Notes: a model not told the origin generated them from the letters alone. Shown: positions 36,483-44,549, counted from the first letter of the stretch. The stretch is 64,000 bases of DNA from Cellulomonas sp. Y8 (GCF_008033115.1 NZ_CP041203.1:4216001-4280000), one strand, 5' to 3'. Program-made: numbers and translations.

Positions 36483-37885
36483 GGCCCCTGCTCCTGCTCG
36501 ACGTCGTCGGGCTCACCCCGCGCGCCCTCGCGCACATGCCGCGGCTGTCCCGGCTCGCCGACGGCGGCTGGCGCGCCGGCCTGCGCACCGTGCTCCCCGC
36601 CGTCACCTGCTCCGTGCAGTCGACGATGCTCACGGGCCTCGCGCCGTCGGGGCACGGGATCGTGGGCAACGGCTGGTACTTCCGCGACCTCGGCGAGGTG
36701 CACCTCTGGCGGCAGCACAACCGGCTGGTCGCGGGGGAGAAGGTCTGGGAGACCGCGCGTCGGGCCGCGCCCGGGTACACCGCAGCCAACGTCTGCTGGT
36801 GGTACGCGATGGGGATGTCCACCGACGTCACCGTCACGCCCCGGCCGGTCTACCACGCGGACGGCCGCAAGTCCCCGGACGCCTACGTCCGGCCGCCCGT
36901 CCTGCACGACGAGCTCGTCGAGCGGCTGGGTGACTTCCCGCTGTTCCAGTACTGGGGCCCCACCGCGTCGATCGCGTCGACGGAGTGGATCGTGGCCGCC
37001 ACCCGGCACCTCATGGCGACCCGGCCCACGGACCTGACCCTGGCGTACGTCCCGCACCTCGACTACGACCTGCAGCGGTTCGGGCCGCTGGACCCGCGCG
37101 CCGATGCCGCGGCGGCCGAGCTCGACCGCGCCCTGACCCCGCTGCTGGACGACGCCGAGGCGCGCGGCACGACGGTGCTCGCGGTGTCGGAGTACGGCAT
37201 CGAGCCGGCGTCCCGGCCGGTGCACCTCAACCGGCTGCTCCGCGAGGAGGGGCTGCTGCACGTCTACACCCAGGCCAGCGGCGAGCAGCTCGACCCGTGG
37301 ACCTCGCGGGCGTTCGCCGTCGCCGACCACCAGGTCGCGCACGTCTATGTCGCCGACCCCGCCGACGTCCCCCGGGTCGCGGCGCTGCTGCGCGGCGTCC
37401 CGGGGGTCGACGAGGTGCTCGACCGCGCGGCGCAGGCCCGGTACGGCCTCGACCACGAGCGGTCCGGGGAGCTCGTCGTCGTGGCCGAGCCGGGGGCGTG
37501 GTTCACGTACTACTTCTGGCTCGACGACGACCGGGCGCCCGACTACGCGCGCGGCGTCGACATCCACCGCAAGCCGGGCTACGACCCCGCCGAGCTGTTC
37601 TTCGCCGACGGCGCCGCGAAGGCCCGCGCGGGGCTCAACCTGGCGAAGAAGAGGCTCGGGCTGCGGTACGCCATGTCGACCACCCCGCTGGACCCGGCGC
37701 GCGTCGCCGGCAGCCACGGACGACTGCCGACGTCCGTGGCCGACGCGCCCGTCGTGCTGTGCTCCGACCCGGACGTCCCGCCCGCCGTCGCGGCCGCGCT
37801 GGCGGCGGGCGACGCGGTGCCCGCGGCGGCCGTCCGCTCCGCGGTCCTGGAGCTCCAGGGCCTCGGCGCGGTGGCGGCGGTCTGA
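36479..37885 (+). CDS. eboF: Alkaline phosphatase family protein / nucleotide pyrophosphatase (EboF)
   Basis: Zinc-dependent phosphodiesterase/pyrophosphatase of the NPP/alkaline-phosphatase superfamily, 468 residues. LLLDVVGLTPRALAHMPRL gives the first Asp; TVLPAVTCSVQSTMLTGLAPSGHGIVGNGWYF carries the nucleophilic Thr; LAYVPHLDYDLQRFGP, VSEYGIEPAS and the late His region complete the metal site, though SEYG replaces the usual SDHG. No signal peptide, so it acts in the cytosol, perhaps hydrolysing a nucleotide- or prenyl-diphosphate-linked intermediate. Overlaps eboE by four bases; last gene of the operon, followed by a terminator. Confidence 0.88.
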   Translation: MRPLLLLDVVGLTPRALAHMPRLSRLADGGWRAGLRTVLPAVTCSVQSTMLTGLAPSGHGIVGNGWYFRDLGEVHLWRQHNRLVAGEKVWETARRAAPGYTAANVCWWYAMGMSTDVTVTPRPVYHADGRKSPDAYVRPPVLHDELVERLGDFPLFQYWGPTASIASTEWIVAATRHLMATRPTDLTLAYVPHLDYDLQRFGPLDPRADAAAAELDRALTPLLDDAEARGTTVLAVSEYGIEPASRPVHLNRLLREEGLLHVYTQASGEQLDPWTSRAFAVADHQVAHVYVADPADVPRVAALLRGVPGVDEVLDRAAQARYGLDHERSGELVVVAEPGAWFTYYFWLDDDRAPDYARGVDIHRKPGYDPAELFFADGAAKARAGLNLAKKRLGLRYAMSTTPLDPARVAGSHGRLPTSVADAPVVLCSDPDVPPAVAAALAAGDAVPAAAVRSAVLELQGLGAVAAV

Positions 37886-37905
37886 CCTCCTCCCCACCCG
37901 GTTCT

Positions 37906-37939
37906 CGCGCCCCCACCTGATCGATGGGGTGGGGGCGCG
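37906..37939 (+). terminator. Terminator hairpin after the ebo operon
   Basis: Perfect 12-bp GC stem (CGCGCCCCCACC with its complement) and a ten-base loop, 20 bases after the eboF stop. The arms continue as an imperfect match (GGTTC.../GAATCC). It marks the end of the 21-kb plus-strand block. Confidence 0.75.
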
Positions 37940-38020
37940 CGAATCCGGAGGGGAGGACGCCCCGCGCGCGGTCGCCGTGCAGCCGACCTGGCAGCCCGAG
38001 CACCCGACTGCGTCCCGCCC

Positions 38021-38032
38021 TAGGCTCGCGGC
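38021..38032 (+). promoter_or_regulatory. Leaderless-type promoter, -10 TAGGCT, RNB gene
   Basis: TAGGCT ends six bases before the GTG at 38033. Confidence 0.5.
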
Positions 38033-39529
38033 GTGCCCCGACGCCACGTCCGCCTCCGCCCCGCGCCGACCGCCGCCGACGACGCCCGCCGGGTCGACGC
38101 CGACGTCCGCGCCGGCCTCGACGCCCTGCGCGCCGAGCTCGACGTCCCCGCCGCGTTCCCGGCCGACGTGCGCGCCGAGGTCGACGCCGTGCTCGCCGCC
38201 GGCCCGGCCGCCGCCCCCGCCGGTGCGCCCGCCCGCGTCGACGCGACCGACGTCCCCTTCGTCACCGTCGACCCCGAGGGCTCCCGGGACCTGGACCAGG
38301 CCGTGCACCTCGAGCGCCGCGGGGCCGGCCACCGGGTGCGGTACGCCATCGCCGACGTGGCCGCCTGGGTCCGCCCGGGCGGCGCCGTCGACGCCGAGGC
38401 CCGCCGTCGCGTCGTCACGCTGTACGCCCCTGACGGTCGCACCCCGCTGCACCCGCCGGAGCTGTCCGAGGGTGCCGCGAGCCTGCTCCCGGGCCAGGAC
38501 GCCCCCGCGCTCCTGTGGCAGATCGACCTGGACGCCGACGGCACGCCGACCGGCGTCGACGTGCGCCGCGCGACCGTCCGCAGCCGCGCCCAGCTCACCT
38601 ACGAGGGCGCGCAGCGGGCGCTCGACGACGGCACCGCGGACGACACCCTGGTCCTGCTCCGCGCCGTCGGCCGGCTGCGGCAGGCCGCCGAGGTCGCGCG
38701 CGGCGGGCTGACCCTGCCGACGCCCGAGCAGGTCGTCGAGGTCGACGCCCGGGGGCGGTGGACCCTCACCAGCCGGGCGACCCTGCCGGTCGAGGAGTGG
38801 AACGCCCAGGTGTCGCTGCTCACCGGGATGTCCGCGGCCGGGCTCATGCTCGACGCCCGGGTCGGGGTCCTGCGCACTCTGCCGCCCGCCGACCCGCGCG
38901 ACGTCGAGCGGCTGCGGTCGACGGCGCGGGCGCTCGGCGTGCCGTGGCCGGACGGCGCCGACCACGCCGACGTCGTCCGCGGGCTCGACGCGGGCGTGCC
39001 CGCGCACGCCGCCCTGCTCGCCGAGGCCACCACGCTGCTGCGCGGCGCGGCCTACGTCGCGTTCGACGGCACCGTGCCCGAGCAGCCGCTGCACGCCGCG
39101 ATCGCCGCCCCGTACGCGCACGCCACCGCGCCGCTGCGCCGGCTGGTCGACCGGTTCGTCGGCGAGGTGAGCCTGGCCGTGTCCGCGGGCGTCGAGGTGC
39201 CGGCCTGGGCCCGCGAGGCGCTGCCGGACCTGCCCGCGCTGATGGCGGCGGGGGACCGGCGCGCGTCCGCGTACGAGCGCGGCTGCGTCGACCTGGTCGA
39301 GGCGGCGCTGCTCTCCTCGCAGGTGGGCGAGGAGTTCGACGGCGTGGTCGTCGACGTGCGGGACGGCGGGGAGTCCGGCGTCGTGCAGCTCCGGGACCCC
39401 GCTGTGCGCGGGCGCGTGGCGGGCGCCGCGCTGCCGCTCGGGACCGACGTCCGGGTGCGGCTCGACGAGGTGTCCGTCGCCGACCGCACGGTGCGGTTCG
39501 TGCTGGACGGGCAGACGCCCGCGGTCTGA
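38033..39529 (+). CDS. RNB domain-containing ribonuclease (RNase II/R family, short actinobacterial form)
   Basis: 3'-5' exoribonuclease of 498 residues, cytosolic. The catalytic block FVTVDPEGSRDLDQAVHL carries the Asp cluster that binds Mg2+; VRYAIADVAAWVRPGGAVDAEA and the HATAPLRRLVDRFVGE arginine-rich segment are typical RNB landmarks. N-terminal cold-shock domains are missing and the C-terminal S1-like region is short, as in other actinobacterial forms. It is separated from the ebo operon by the terminator and has its own -10 box, so it is not part of that system. Confidence 0.92.
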   Translation: MPRRHVRLRPAPTAADDARRVDADVRAGLDALRAELDVPAAFPADVRAEVDAVLAAGPAAAPAGAPARVDATDVPFVTVDPEGSRDLDQAVHLERRGAGHRVRYAIADVAAWVRPGGAVDAEARRRVVTLYAPDGRTPLHPPELSEGAASLLPGQDAPALLWQIDLDADGTPTGVDVRRATVRSRAQLTYEGAQRALDDGTADDTLVLLRAVGRLRQAAEVARGGLTLPTPEQVVEVDARGRWTLTSRATLPVEEWNAQVSLLTGMSAAGLMLDARVGVLRTLPPADPRDVERLRSTARALGVPWPDGADHADVVRGLDAGVPAHAALLAEATTLLRGAAYVAFDGTVPEQPLHAAIAAPYAHATAPLRRLVDRFVGEVSLAVSAGVEVPAWAREALPDLPALMAAGDRRASAYERGCVDLVEAALLSSQVGEEFDGVVVDVRDGGESGVVQLRDPAVRGRVAGAALPLGTDVRVRLDEVSVADRTVRFVLDGQTPAV

Positions 39530-39625
39530 CGACCCGCGACGTGCGCGTGGGGTCGGCCGCCCGGCCCCCGGCGCGGCGCACCGGCGCCGCCCGCCAGCCC
39601 GCGTGCCGGCGACGCCACCCCGGGC

Positions 39626-39638
39626 TAGCGTCGGTGGC
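39626..39638 (+). promoter_or_regulatory. Leaderless-type promoter, -10 TAGCGT
   Basis: TAGCGT ends seven bases before the GTG at 39639. Confidence 0.45.
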
Positions 39639-39938
39639 GTGCCCCGTCCGCGATCCGCCGCAGTCGCCGCGTCGAGCCGGTGGACCGACCCCGACGGGGT
39701 CCGCGTCCCCGCCGGGGAGGTGCACGCCTGGGAGCCCGGGCGCAACGAGACGGTGTGCGGGCTGTCGCTGCACCGCTCGGCGCTCGAGCGGTTCCCGCAC
39801 GTGCGGTGGGCGGACGTGCAGCCCGCCACGGGCCGGCACGCGGACGCCGTCGGGCGGGTGTGCCCGCGGTGCGCGGCCGGGAGGACGGGGGCGCGGCGCG
39901 ACGAGAAGCGGTGGCGCCGCGTCGACCCGCGTCCGTAG
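39639..39938 (+). CDS. Hypothetical small protein with CxxC
   Basis: 99 residues. WTDPDGVRVPAGEVHAWEPGRNETVCGLSLHRS is followed by FPHVRWADVQPATG and VCPRCAAGRTG; Cys-2 of the CPRC pair with CGL and His residues could bind zinc. Similar short proteins occur widely in actinobacteria without known function. Start is set by the -10 box; an in-frame ATG-type start upstream would read through it. Confidence 0.65.
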   Translation: MPRPRSAAVAASSRWTDPDGVRVPAGEVHAWEPGRNETVCGLSLHRSALERFPHVRWADVQPATGRHADAVGRVCPRCAAGRTGARRDEKRWRRVDPRP

Positions 39939-39964
39939 GTGCCGGAGCCCGGCCCGCGCCTCGC

Positions 39965-39977
39965 TACCGTGGCGGGC
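39965..39977 (+). promoter_or_regulatory. Leaderless-type promoter, -10 TACCGT, GNAT gene
   Basis: TACCGT ends seven bases before the GTG at 39978. Confidence 0.45.
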
Positions 39978-40487
39978 GTGCCCCTCGACCTGCGCCCGTA
40001 CCAGCCGTCCGACGCCGAGGCGCTGACCGACCTCCTGCACCGGTCCTACGCCGGGCTCGCCGAGCGCGGCCTCAACTTCACCGCGGCGACCCAGGACGTC
40101 GAGCTGACACGGTGGCGCGCGGAGGCCGGGCCGACGTTCGTCCTCGCCGACGCCGGCGCGCCGGTCGCGGCCCTGACGCTCTCGCTGCCGCCCGCCCGGT
40201 CCCTCCAGGGGCTGACGCCCGAGGCCGCGGAACCCGGCCGGGGCTGGCTCAACCAGATGGCCGTCGACCCCGCGCACCGCGGGCGGGGGCTGGCCCGCCG
40301 GCTGCGGGACGCGGCGCTGGCGCACGCCGCGGCGCACGGGGTGACGGCGATCGGCGTCGACACGGCCGAGCCGGCCGGCGACCTGCTCGAGCTCTACCGG
40401 CGGTGGGGCTTCGCCGAGCGCGACGTCATCCGGTGGCCGGACAAGACCTACGACAGCGTGGTCCTGGTGCGCGAGGTCCCGGGCTGA
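39978..40487 (+). CDS. GNAT family N-acetyltransferase
   Basis: 169 residues. Starts with the usual beta strand LDLRPYQPSDAEALTDLL; the acetyl-CoA site is WLNQMAVDPAHRGRGLARRLRDAALAHAAA (RGRGLA, Q/RxxGxG/A motif A) and the fold ends ELYRRWGFAERDVIRW. Substrate unknown. Chosen start has a -10 box seven bases upstream and gives the family-typical N-terminus. Confidence 0.9.
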   Translation: MPLDLRPYQPSDAEALTDLLHRSYAGLAERGLNFTAATQDVELTRWRAEAGPTFVLADAGAPVAALTLSLPPARSLQGLTPEAAEPGRGWLNQMAVDPAHRGRGLARRLRDAALAHAAAHGVTAIGVDTAEPAGDLLELYRRWGFAERDVIRWPDKTYDSVVLVREVPG

Positions 40488-40511
40488 CGGAGCGTCGGTC
40501 GGGCAGCCCTC

Positions 40512-40736
40512 TCAGGCGGTCGGGGTCCCGGGGTGGTCCCGGACGTCCCCCGCCGGCCCCTCGCCCGCCCGCGCTCGCCGCTCCGCCGCCTCCTGCGCGT
40601 CGACCCGCCGCGCGTCGAGCATCCCGTCGCGCACCCCGCGGCGCACGACCGCGTAGAGGACCAGCGCGACGACGGCGACCGGCACCAGCCACGCGACGAG
40701 GGCGAACGCGACCGAGGTCGCCGTGAGCTCGAACAT
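40512..40736 (-). CDS. Small single-pass membrane protein
   Basis: 74 residues: a hydrophobic segment (SVAFALVAWLVPVAVVALVLYAVV, about 8-31 in two pieces) then a charged helix RRGVRDGMLDARRVDAQEAAERRARAGEG. No family recognised. ATG has a TAGCGT box six bases upstream on the minus strand. Confidence 0.65.
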   Translation of the reverse strand: MFELTATSVAFALVAWLVPVAVVALVLYAVVRRGVRDGMLDARRVDAQEAAERRARAGEGPAGDVRDHPGTPTA

Positions 40737-40748
40737 GCCGCCACGCTA
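40737..40748 (-). promoter_or_regulatory. Leaderless-type promoter, -10 TAGCGT (minus strand)
   Basis: TAGCGT ends six bases before the ATG at 40736. Confidence 0.45.
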
Positions 40749-40788
40749 TCCGCGGCAGGCGGCCCCGCGGGCGGGTCCGCGCCGCCAC

Positions 40789-41109
40789 CTACCGGGGTGC
40801 GTCCGGTCCCGCGAGCGGCCACCCGCCCCGAGCGAGGTGCGCCGACACCCGCGCGACGTCCGCCTCGGACGCCGCGTCGAGCGTCGCCGCCCCGACCATC
40901 CGCTCGACGTCGGCGGTCGTGATCTCCGCGCCCCGGCTGGCCAGCACGGCGAGGTCGCCCGCGATCTGGTGCACCTCGACGTCGGTGAGGGACCGCCGCA
41001 GCAGCCCCAGCAGCACCACGTAGTCCTGCTGGGGCACGCCGGCGGGGTACCCCGCGCGCAACCAGCGCAGCACCCGGGCGGGCCACGTGCCCGTCCCCGT
41101 CTCCGTCAT
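40789..41109 (-). CDS. DUF3349 domain-containing protein
   Basis: 106 residues, small helical actinobacterial protein. The opening RVLRWLRAGYPAGVPQQDYVVLLGLLRRSLTDVEV and VHQIAGDLAV match DUF3349, whose mycobacterial member Rv0543c has a known helical structure but no assigned function. It lies 11 bases downstream of the small membrane-protein gene and closes the pit operon. Confidence 0.8.
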   Translation of the reverse strand: MTETGTGTWPARVLRWLRAGYPAGVPQQDYVVLLGLLRRSLTDVEVHQIAGDLAVLASRGAEITTADVERMVGAATLDAASEADVARVSAHLARGGWPLAGPDAPR

Positions 41110-41120
41110 CGCGGGCCCCC

Positions 41121-41423
41121 TCACGCCTTCTCGACGAGCAGCGGGCCCCCACCGAGGCTCACCTCGTACCCGAGCCCGGACGCCACGACGACGGTGATGC
41201 CGAGCACCACCCCGGCCACGGCCAGCGCGAAGCAGAGCACCCCCAGGACCCGCCCCAGCGGGTGCGGCCGGGGCGCCGCGCCGGCGGCGTGCTCCTCGGC
41301 GTCGCCGCCCGCGCCCCACGCCGAGGCCCGGAGGCCGAGCCCGAACAGGACCGGCAGGCCGGCGCCCAGCACCAGCGACACCAGCAGCACCTGGCCGAGC
41401 ATCCCCATCTCGGTCGCCAGCAT
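41121..41423 (-). CDS. Small membrane protein co-transcribed with the phosphate transporter
   Basis: 100 residues with two hydrophobic helices (GQVLLVSLVLGAGLPVLFGLGL and GRVLGVLCFALAVAGVVLGITVVVA, shown in parts) separated by an acidic/His loop GGDAEEHAAGAAPRPH. Its ATG overlaps the pit stop by one base (TGATG). Similar small proteins follow Pit genes in related genomes; perhaps an accessory subunit. Confidence 0.7.
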   Translation of the reverse strand: MLATEMGMLGQVLLVSLVLGAGLPVLFGLGLRASAWGAGGDAEEHAAGAAPRPHPLGRVLGVLCFALAVAGVVLGITVVVASGLGYEVSLGGGPLLVEKA

Positions 41424-42649
41424 CAGCGCACCCCTCCCGCCGCGGCCGGGCGGCGCTCGCGCGCCGGCTCCTGCCACTCGTCGTTGACGTTGCCCGCGTG
41501 CACGGCGTCCCGCCGCGACCGCACGTACATCGCGCCGCTCAGGGCCACGAGCACCAGGACCACCGCGACCGCCCCGAGCACCCCGCCGCCCAGCACGTGC
41601 GCGAGGAACCACGTCGCGGCACCGACCAGGCCGGCCGCCGGCATCGTGATGAGCCACGCGACGCCCATCCGCCCGGCGACGCGCCACCGCACGGTCGCGC
41701 CCGGCCGGCCCACGCCCGCGCCGAGCACCGACCCGGTCGTGACCTGGGTCGTGGACAGCGGCAGACCGAGGTGGCTGGACACCAGGATGGTCGCGGCGGA
41801 GGCAGTCTCTGCCGCCATGCCCTGCGGCGGGGCGATGTCGATCAGCCCCTTGCCGAGCGTGCGGATGATCCGCCACCCGCCGAGGTAGGTGCCGAGCGCG
41901 ATGGCGAGGGCGCAGCAGACCTTGACCCACAGCGGGATCGCCGTCGTGCTGGTCCAGTGGCCCGAGGCGATGAGGGCGAGCGTGATCACGCCCATCGTCT
42001 TCTGCGCGTCGTTCGTGCCGTGCGCGAGCGACACCAGCGAGGCGGAGCCGATCTGGCCCCAGCGGAACCCGCGCTCGGTGTACCGCGCGGCGACGCCGAC
42101 GGTGATCCGGTAGACGAACCAGGTGCCCGTCGCGGCGACCACGCCCGCGATGACGGGCGACGCCACCGCGGGGACGACGACCTTGCCGAGGATCCCGTCC
42201 GGCTCGCCGCCGTCGCCCGCCCAGTGCACCGCGCCCCAGCCGAGACCGGCGACCGTCGCGCCGATCAGGCCCCCGAACAGCGCGTGCGACGAGCTCGACG
42301 GCAGGCCGAGCAGCCAGGTGAGCAGGTTCCAGACGATCGCCCCGACCAGCCCGGTCAGCACGATGAGGAGCAGCGCCTCGCCCCCGTCCTGGACGAGGTC
42401 GGGGCTGGGGGCGCCGTCGGACTCCTGGATCCGCACGACGGCGTTGGTGACGGTCAGCGCCACCTCGACGGAGAGGAAGGCGCCCACCAGGTTGAGCACC
42501 GCGGAGAGGGTCACGGCCGCCTTCGGGGGCAGCGCGTGCGTGGCGATGGACGTGGCCATCGCGTTCGCCGTGTCGTGGAACCCGTTCGTGAAGTCGAACG
42601 CGAGCGCGACGACGACCACCAGCACGAGGATGACGGTTGCAGCGTCCAC
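41423..42649 (-). CDS. Inorganic phosphate transporter (Pit family)
   Basis: Low-affinity metal-phosphate symporter of 408 residues with about ten transmembrane helices. Both PHO4 signature repeats are present: ALAFDFTNGFHDTANAMATSIATHALPPK (N-terminal, in two pieces) and SASLVSLAHGTNDAQKTMGVI (C-terminal), plus GLPSSSSHALFGGLIGA and LGLPLSTTQVTTGSVLGAGVG. GTG start at 42649 begins just before the first helix; a GTG three codons upstream is possible. Downstream genes overlap or follow closely, forming a pit operon. Confidence 0.92.
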   Translation of the reverse strand: MDAATVILVLVVVVALAFDFTNGFHDTANAMATSIATHALPPKAAVTLSAVLNLVGAFLSVEVALTVTNAVVRIQESDGAPSPDLVQDGGEALLLIVLTGLVGAIVWNLLTWLLGLPSSSSHALFGGLIGATVAGLGWGAVHWAGDGGEPDGILGKVVVPAVASPVIAGVVAATGTWFVYRITVGVAARYTERGFRWGQIGSASLVSLAHGTNDAQKTMGVITLALIASGHWTSTTAIPLWVKVCCALAIALGTYLGGWRIIRTLGKGLIDIAPPQGMAAETASAATILVSSHLGLPLSTTQVTTGSVLGAGVGRPGATVRWRVAGRMGVAWLITMPAAGLVGAATWFLAHVLGGGVLGAVAVVLVLVALSGAMYVRSRRDAVHAGNVNDEWQEPARERRPAAAGGVR

Positions 42650-42787
42650 GGCGCCCACCGTCCTCGCGGTCCCGCCGGCGCGCACCAGGGGCACCGTTCC
42701 GTCGGCGAGTCGTCGCCCGCCGTTCACCCGTGGCCGGGAACCCGAGCCGGGGCACCCGGGGCGGCGAGAGCGGCGGTGGAGTCGCCG

Positions 42788-43972
42788 TCAGCCGGTGAGC
42801 AGCGGCGTCAGGGCCACCACGACGCCGTCGGCGGGCCGGGTCGCGCCCTCGGCCGTCGCGCGGTCGGCGGCCACCGCCTCCTGCAGCTCGTCGAGGGCCT
42901 GCGCGAGCTCCGCGGCGGCGTGGTCGGCGTCGTCGGCGTCCTCGGTGCCGGCACCCGGCCCGTCGTCGGGGCGCAGGGCCCGCACCAGGGCCGCGCCGGC
43001 CTCGATCGCGCGCGCGGTGCCCTCGCGGACCGCGTCGGCCCGCTCCTGGTCGTCGGCATGCGCCGCGATCGGCAGGTGCACGTCGCGCTCCTCGGGGGGC
43101 GTCGCCCCGGCCGCCGCGACGGTCCGCGACGTGACGACCGCGCGCCGGACGTCGAGCGCCACCACGGCGGCGGCGTCCATCGACTCGGCGTGCCGGTCCT
43201 GCCGCTGGCGCCAGGAGCGGTAGTGCCGGGCGGTCCAGTTGCCCCGTGCCGCCTCCTGCGCGTCGGCCACCGCCGCCTGCGCGTCGGCCCGCGCCGCGCG
43301 GAGCGGGCGGTCCGACGGGACGGGCGCGTCGTCGTCGCGGACCGCGCCGGCGAGCGCGTCGAGGTGCTCGCCGGCGACCGCCCGGAGCCGGTCGAGCGAC
43401 CGCTCCGCGGGGGTGAGGGGGAGCGGCGGCACCACGAGGTTCACGGCGACGCCGACGAGCGCGCCGAACAGCGTCAGCCCGACGTAGGCCGAGATGTACC
43501 CGACCGGGTCGGCGTTGCCGATGATCAGCACGAACAGCGCCGCCGTCGGCACCCACGAGCCCATGTCGCCGAGCAGCCGCCACCCCGACAGCAGGACCCC
43601 GACCAGCACCACCAGCGCCAGCCCCGCGACGCCGGGCAGGTCCAGCGCGTCGACCAGTCGTGCGACGACCGCGCCCAGCGCGATGGCCAGGACTGACTGG
43701 ACCGACCGGCGCGTCGTGCCCCGGACCGTGACCGAGGTGGCGATGACCGCGCCGAGCGGCGCGTAGTACGGGTAGTCGCTCCACGGACCGGGGACGAGCC
43801 GCACGAGGACCCACGCGATCACCGCCGCCCCCGTCGTGCGGACGGCGCGGGTGAGCCAGGGACGGGTGGCGAGGAACCGCGAGGTCGCCGTGCCGGCGGC
43901 GCGGAACCGGGGCAGGCGGCGGGCGGCGGGGGGCGGCCCGGGCTCGGGTTCGAGGGCGGTGCGGTCGGTCAT
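42788..43972 (-). CDS. FUSC family / aromatic acid exporter-like membrane protein
   Basis: 394 residues. Six hydrophobic segments in the first ~190 residues (WLTRAVRTTGAAVIAWVLVRLV; YYAPLGAVIATSVTVRGTTRRS; ALGAVVARLVDAL; LALVVLVGVLLSGWRLLG) are followed by a helical cytosolic half rich in Asp/Glu. The GTTRRSVQSVLAIALGAVVA block is typical of ArAE_1/FUSC proteins, which are efflux components. Substrate unknown. A GACGCT box lies upstream of the ATG. Confidence 0.85.
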   Translation of the reverse strand: MTDRTALEPEPGPPPAARRLPRFRAAGTATSRFLATRPWLTRAVRTTGAAVIAWVLVRLVPGPWSDYPYYAPLGAVIATSVTVRGTTRRSVQSVLAIALGAVVARLVDALDLPGVAGLALVVLVGVLLSGWRLLGDMGSWVPTAALFVLIIGNADPVGYISAYVGLTLFGALVGVAVNLVVPPLPLTPAERSLDRLRAVAGEHLDALAGAVRDDDAPVPSDRPLRAARADAQAAVADAQEAARGNWTARHYRSWRQRQDRHAESMDAAAVVALDVRRAVVTSRTVAAAGATPPEERDVHLPIAAHADDQERADAVREGTARAIEAGAALVRALRPDDGPGAGTEDADDADHAAAELAQALDELQEAVAADRATAEGATRPADGVVVALTPLLTG

Positions 43973-44069
43973 CGTGCCCAGCGTCGCCCGCGGTGCGCCG
44001 CCGCGCACCCGGGACGCCGCCCCGGAGGCGGGCGGGGCTGCCCGGGACCGGCCGGGCGCCCGCCCGGGC

Positions 44070-44405
44070 TCAGCGCGAGGCGGCGACGTCCGCGCCGGCG
44101 GCGCGGGCGGCGGCCCGCCGGCGCAGGTGCACCCGGAGGAGCGCGTGCAGCACGACGTTCAGCCACGCGCAGCCGACCGCCAGCGCCACGACGGCGGCCG
44201 TCGCCCACGTGGTCGGGCCGAGCAGCAGGCCGAGGGTCCAGGGCAGGCCGAACGGCAGCGTGGCGAGCAGCGCCAGCCCGGCGCCGATGTTGGCGTCGTC
44301 GACCGGCCGCGACGCGAGCACGACGAGCAGCACGGTGACGACGGCGACGACCGCCGCGTGGGCGACGAGCAGGCGGGGGACGCGGCGCGGTCCGGGGGAG
44401 GCCAT
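44070..44405 (-). CDS. Hypothetical membrane protein
   Basis: 111 residues with three hydrophobic segments (LLVAHAAVVAVVTVLLVVLA; AGLALLATLPFGLPWTLGLL; TWATAAVVALAVGCAWLNVV) and a basic C-terminus LRRRAAARAAG. No family recognised. The ATG has a GACGAT box six bases upstream. Divergent from the SRPBCC operon. Confidence 0.7.
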   Translation of the reverse strand: MASPGPRRVPRLLVAHAAVVAVVTVLLVVLASRPVDDANIGAGLALLATLPFGLPWTLGLLLGPTTWATAAVVALAVGCAWLNVVLHALLRVHLRRRAAARAAGADVAASR

Positions 44406-44468
44406 CGCCCCATCGTCCCCGGGACCGCGGCGCGCCGCCGCTCGGGGCGCGCACGTCGCTGCCGGTAC

Positions 44469-44483
44469 GCAACCAGGGGTTGC
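44469..44483. promoter_or_regulatory. Operator 1, GCAAC-N5-GTTGC
   Basis: GCAACCAGGGGTTGC, with one further base pair on each side. It overlaps the -35 box of the SRPBCC-ArsR operon. Identical arms and spacing to operator 2. Confidence 0.7.
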
Positions 44484-44509
44484 GCATTGTGCGACATCGC
44501 GCCTACGCT
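44480..44509 (+). promoter_or_regulatory. Promoter of the SRPBCC-ArsR-SRPBCC operon
   Basis: TTGCGC (44480-44485) and TACGCT (44504-44509), spacer 18 bases. Flanked on both sides by the GCAAC-N5-GTTGC operators. Confidence 0.6.
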
Positions 44510-44514
44510 GACGC

Positions 44515-44529
44515 GCAACCGAATGTTGC
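44515..44529. promoter_or_regulatory. Operator 2, GCAAC-N5-GTTGC
   Basis: GCAACCGAATGTTGC, placed at the predicted transcription start, 46 bases from operator 1 centre to centre. Probable ArsR binding site. Confidence 0.7.
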
Positions 44530-44549
44530 ACCCACGTCGAGGAGGCACC

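Noticed and set aside
36299-39829. A 1176-codon open frame on the minus strand across eboF and the RNase gene
   Set aside because: It is an Arg/Gly/Val/His-rich shadow of GC-rich coding sequence on the other strand; the plus-strand frames encode recognisable families with coupled starts. Several similar long antisense frames occur in the window for the same reason.
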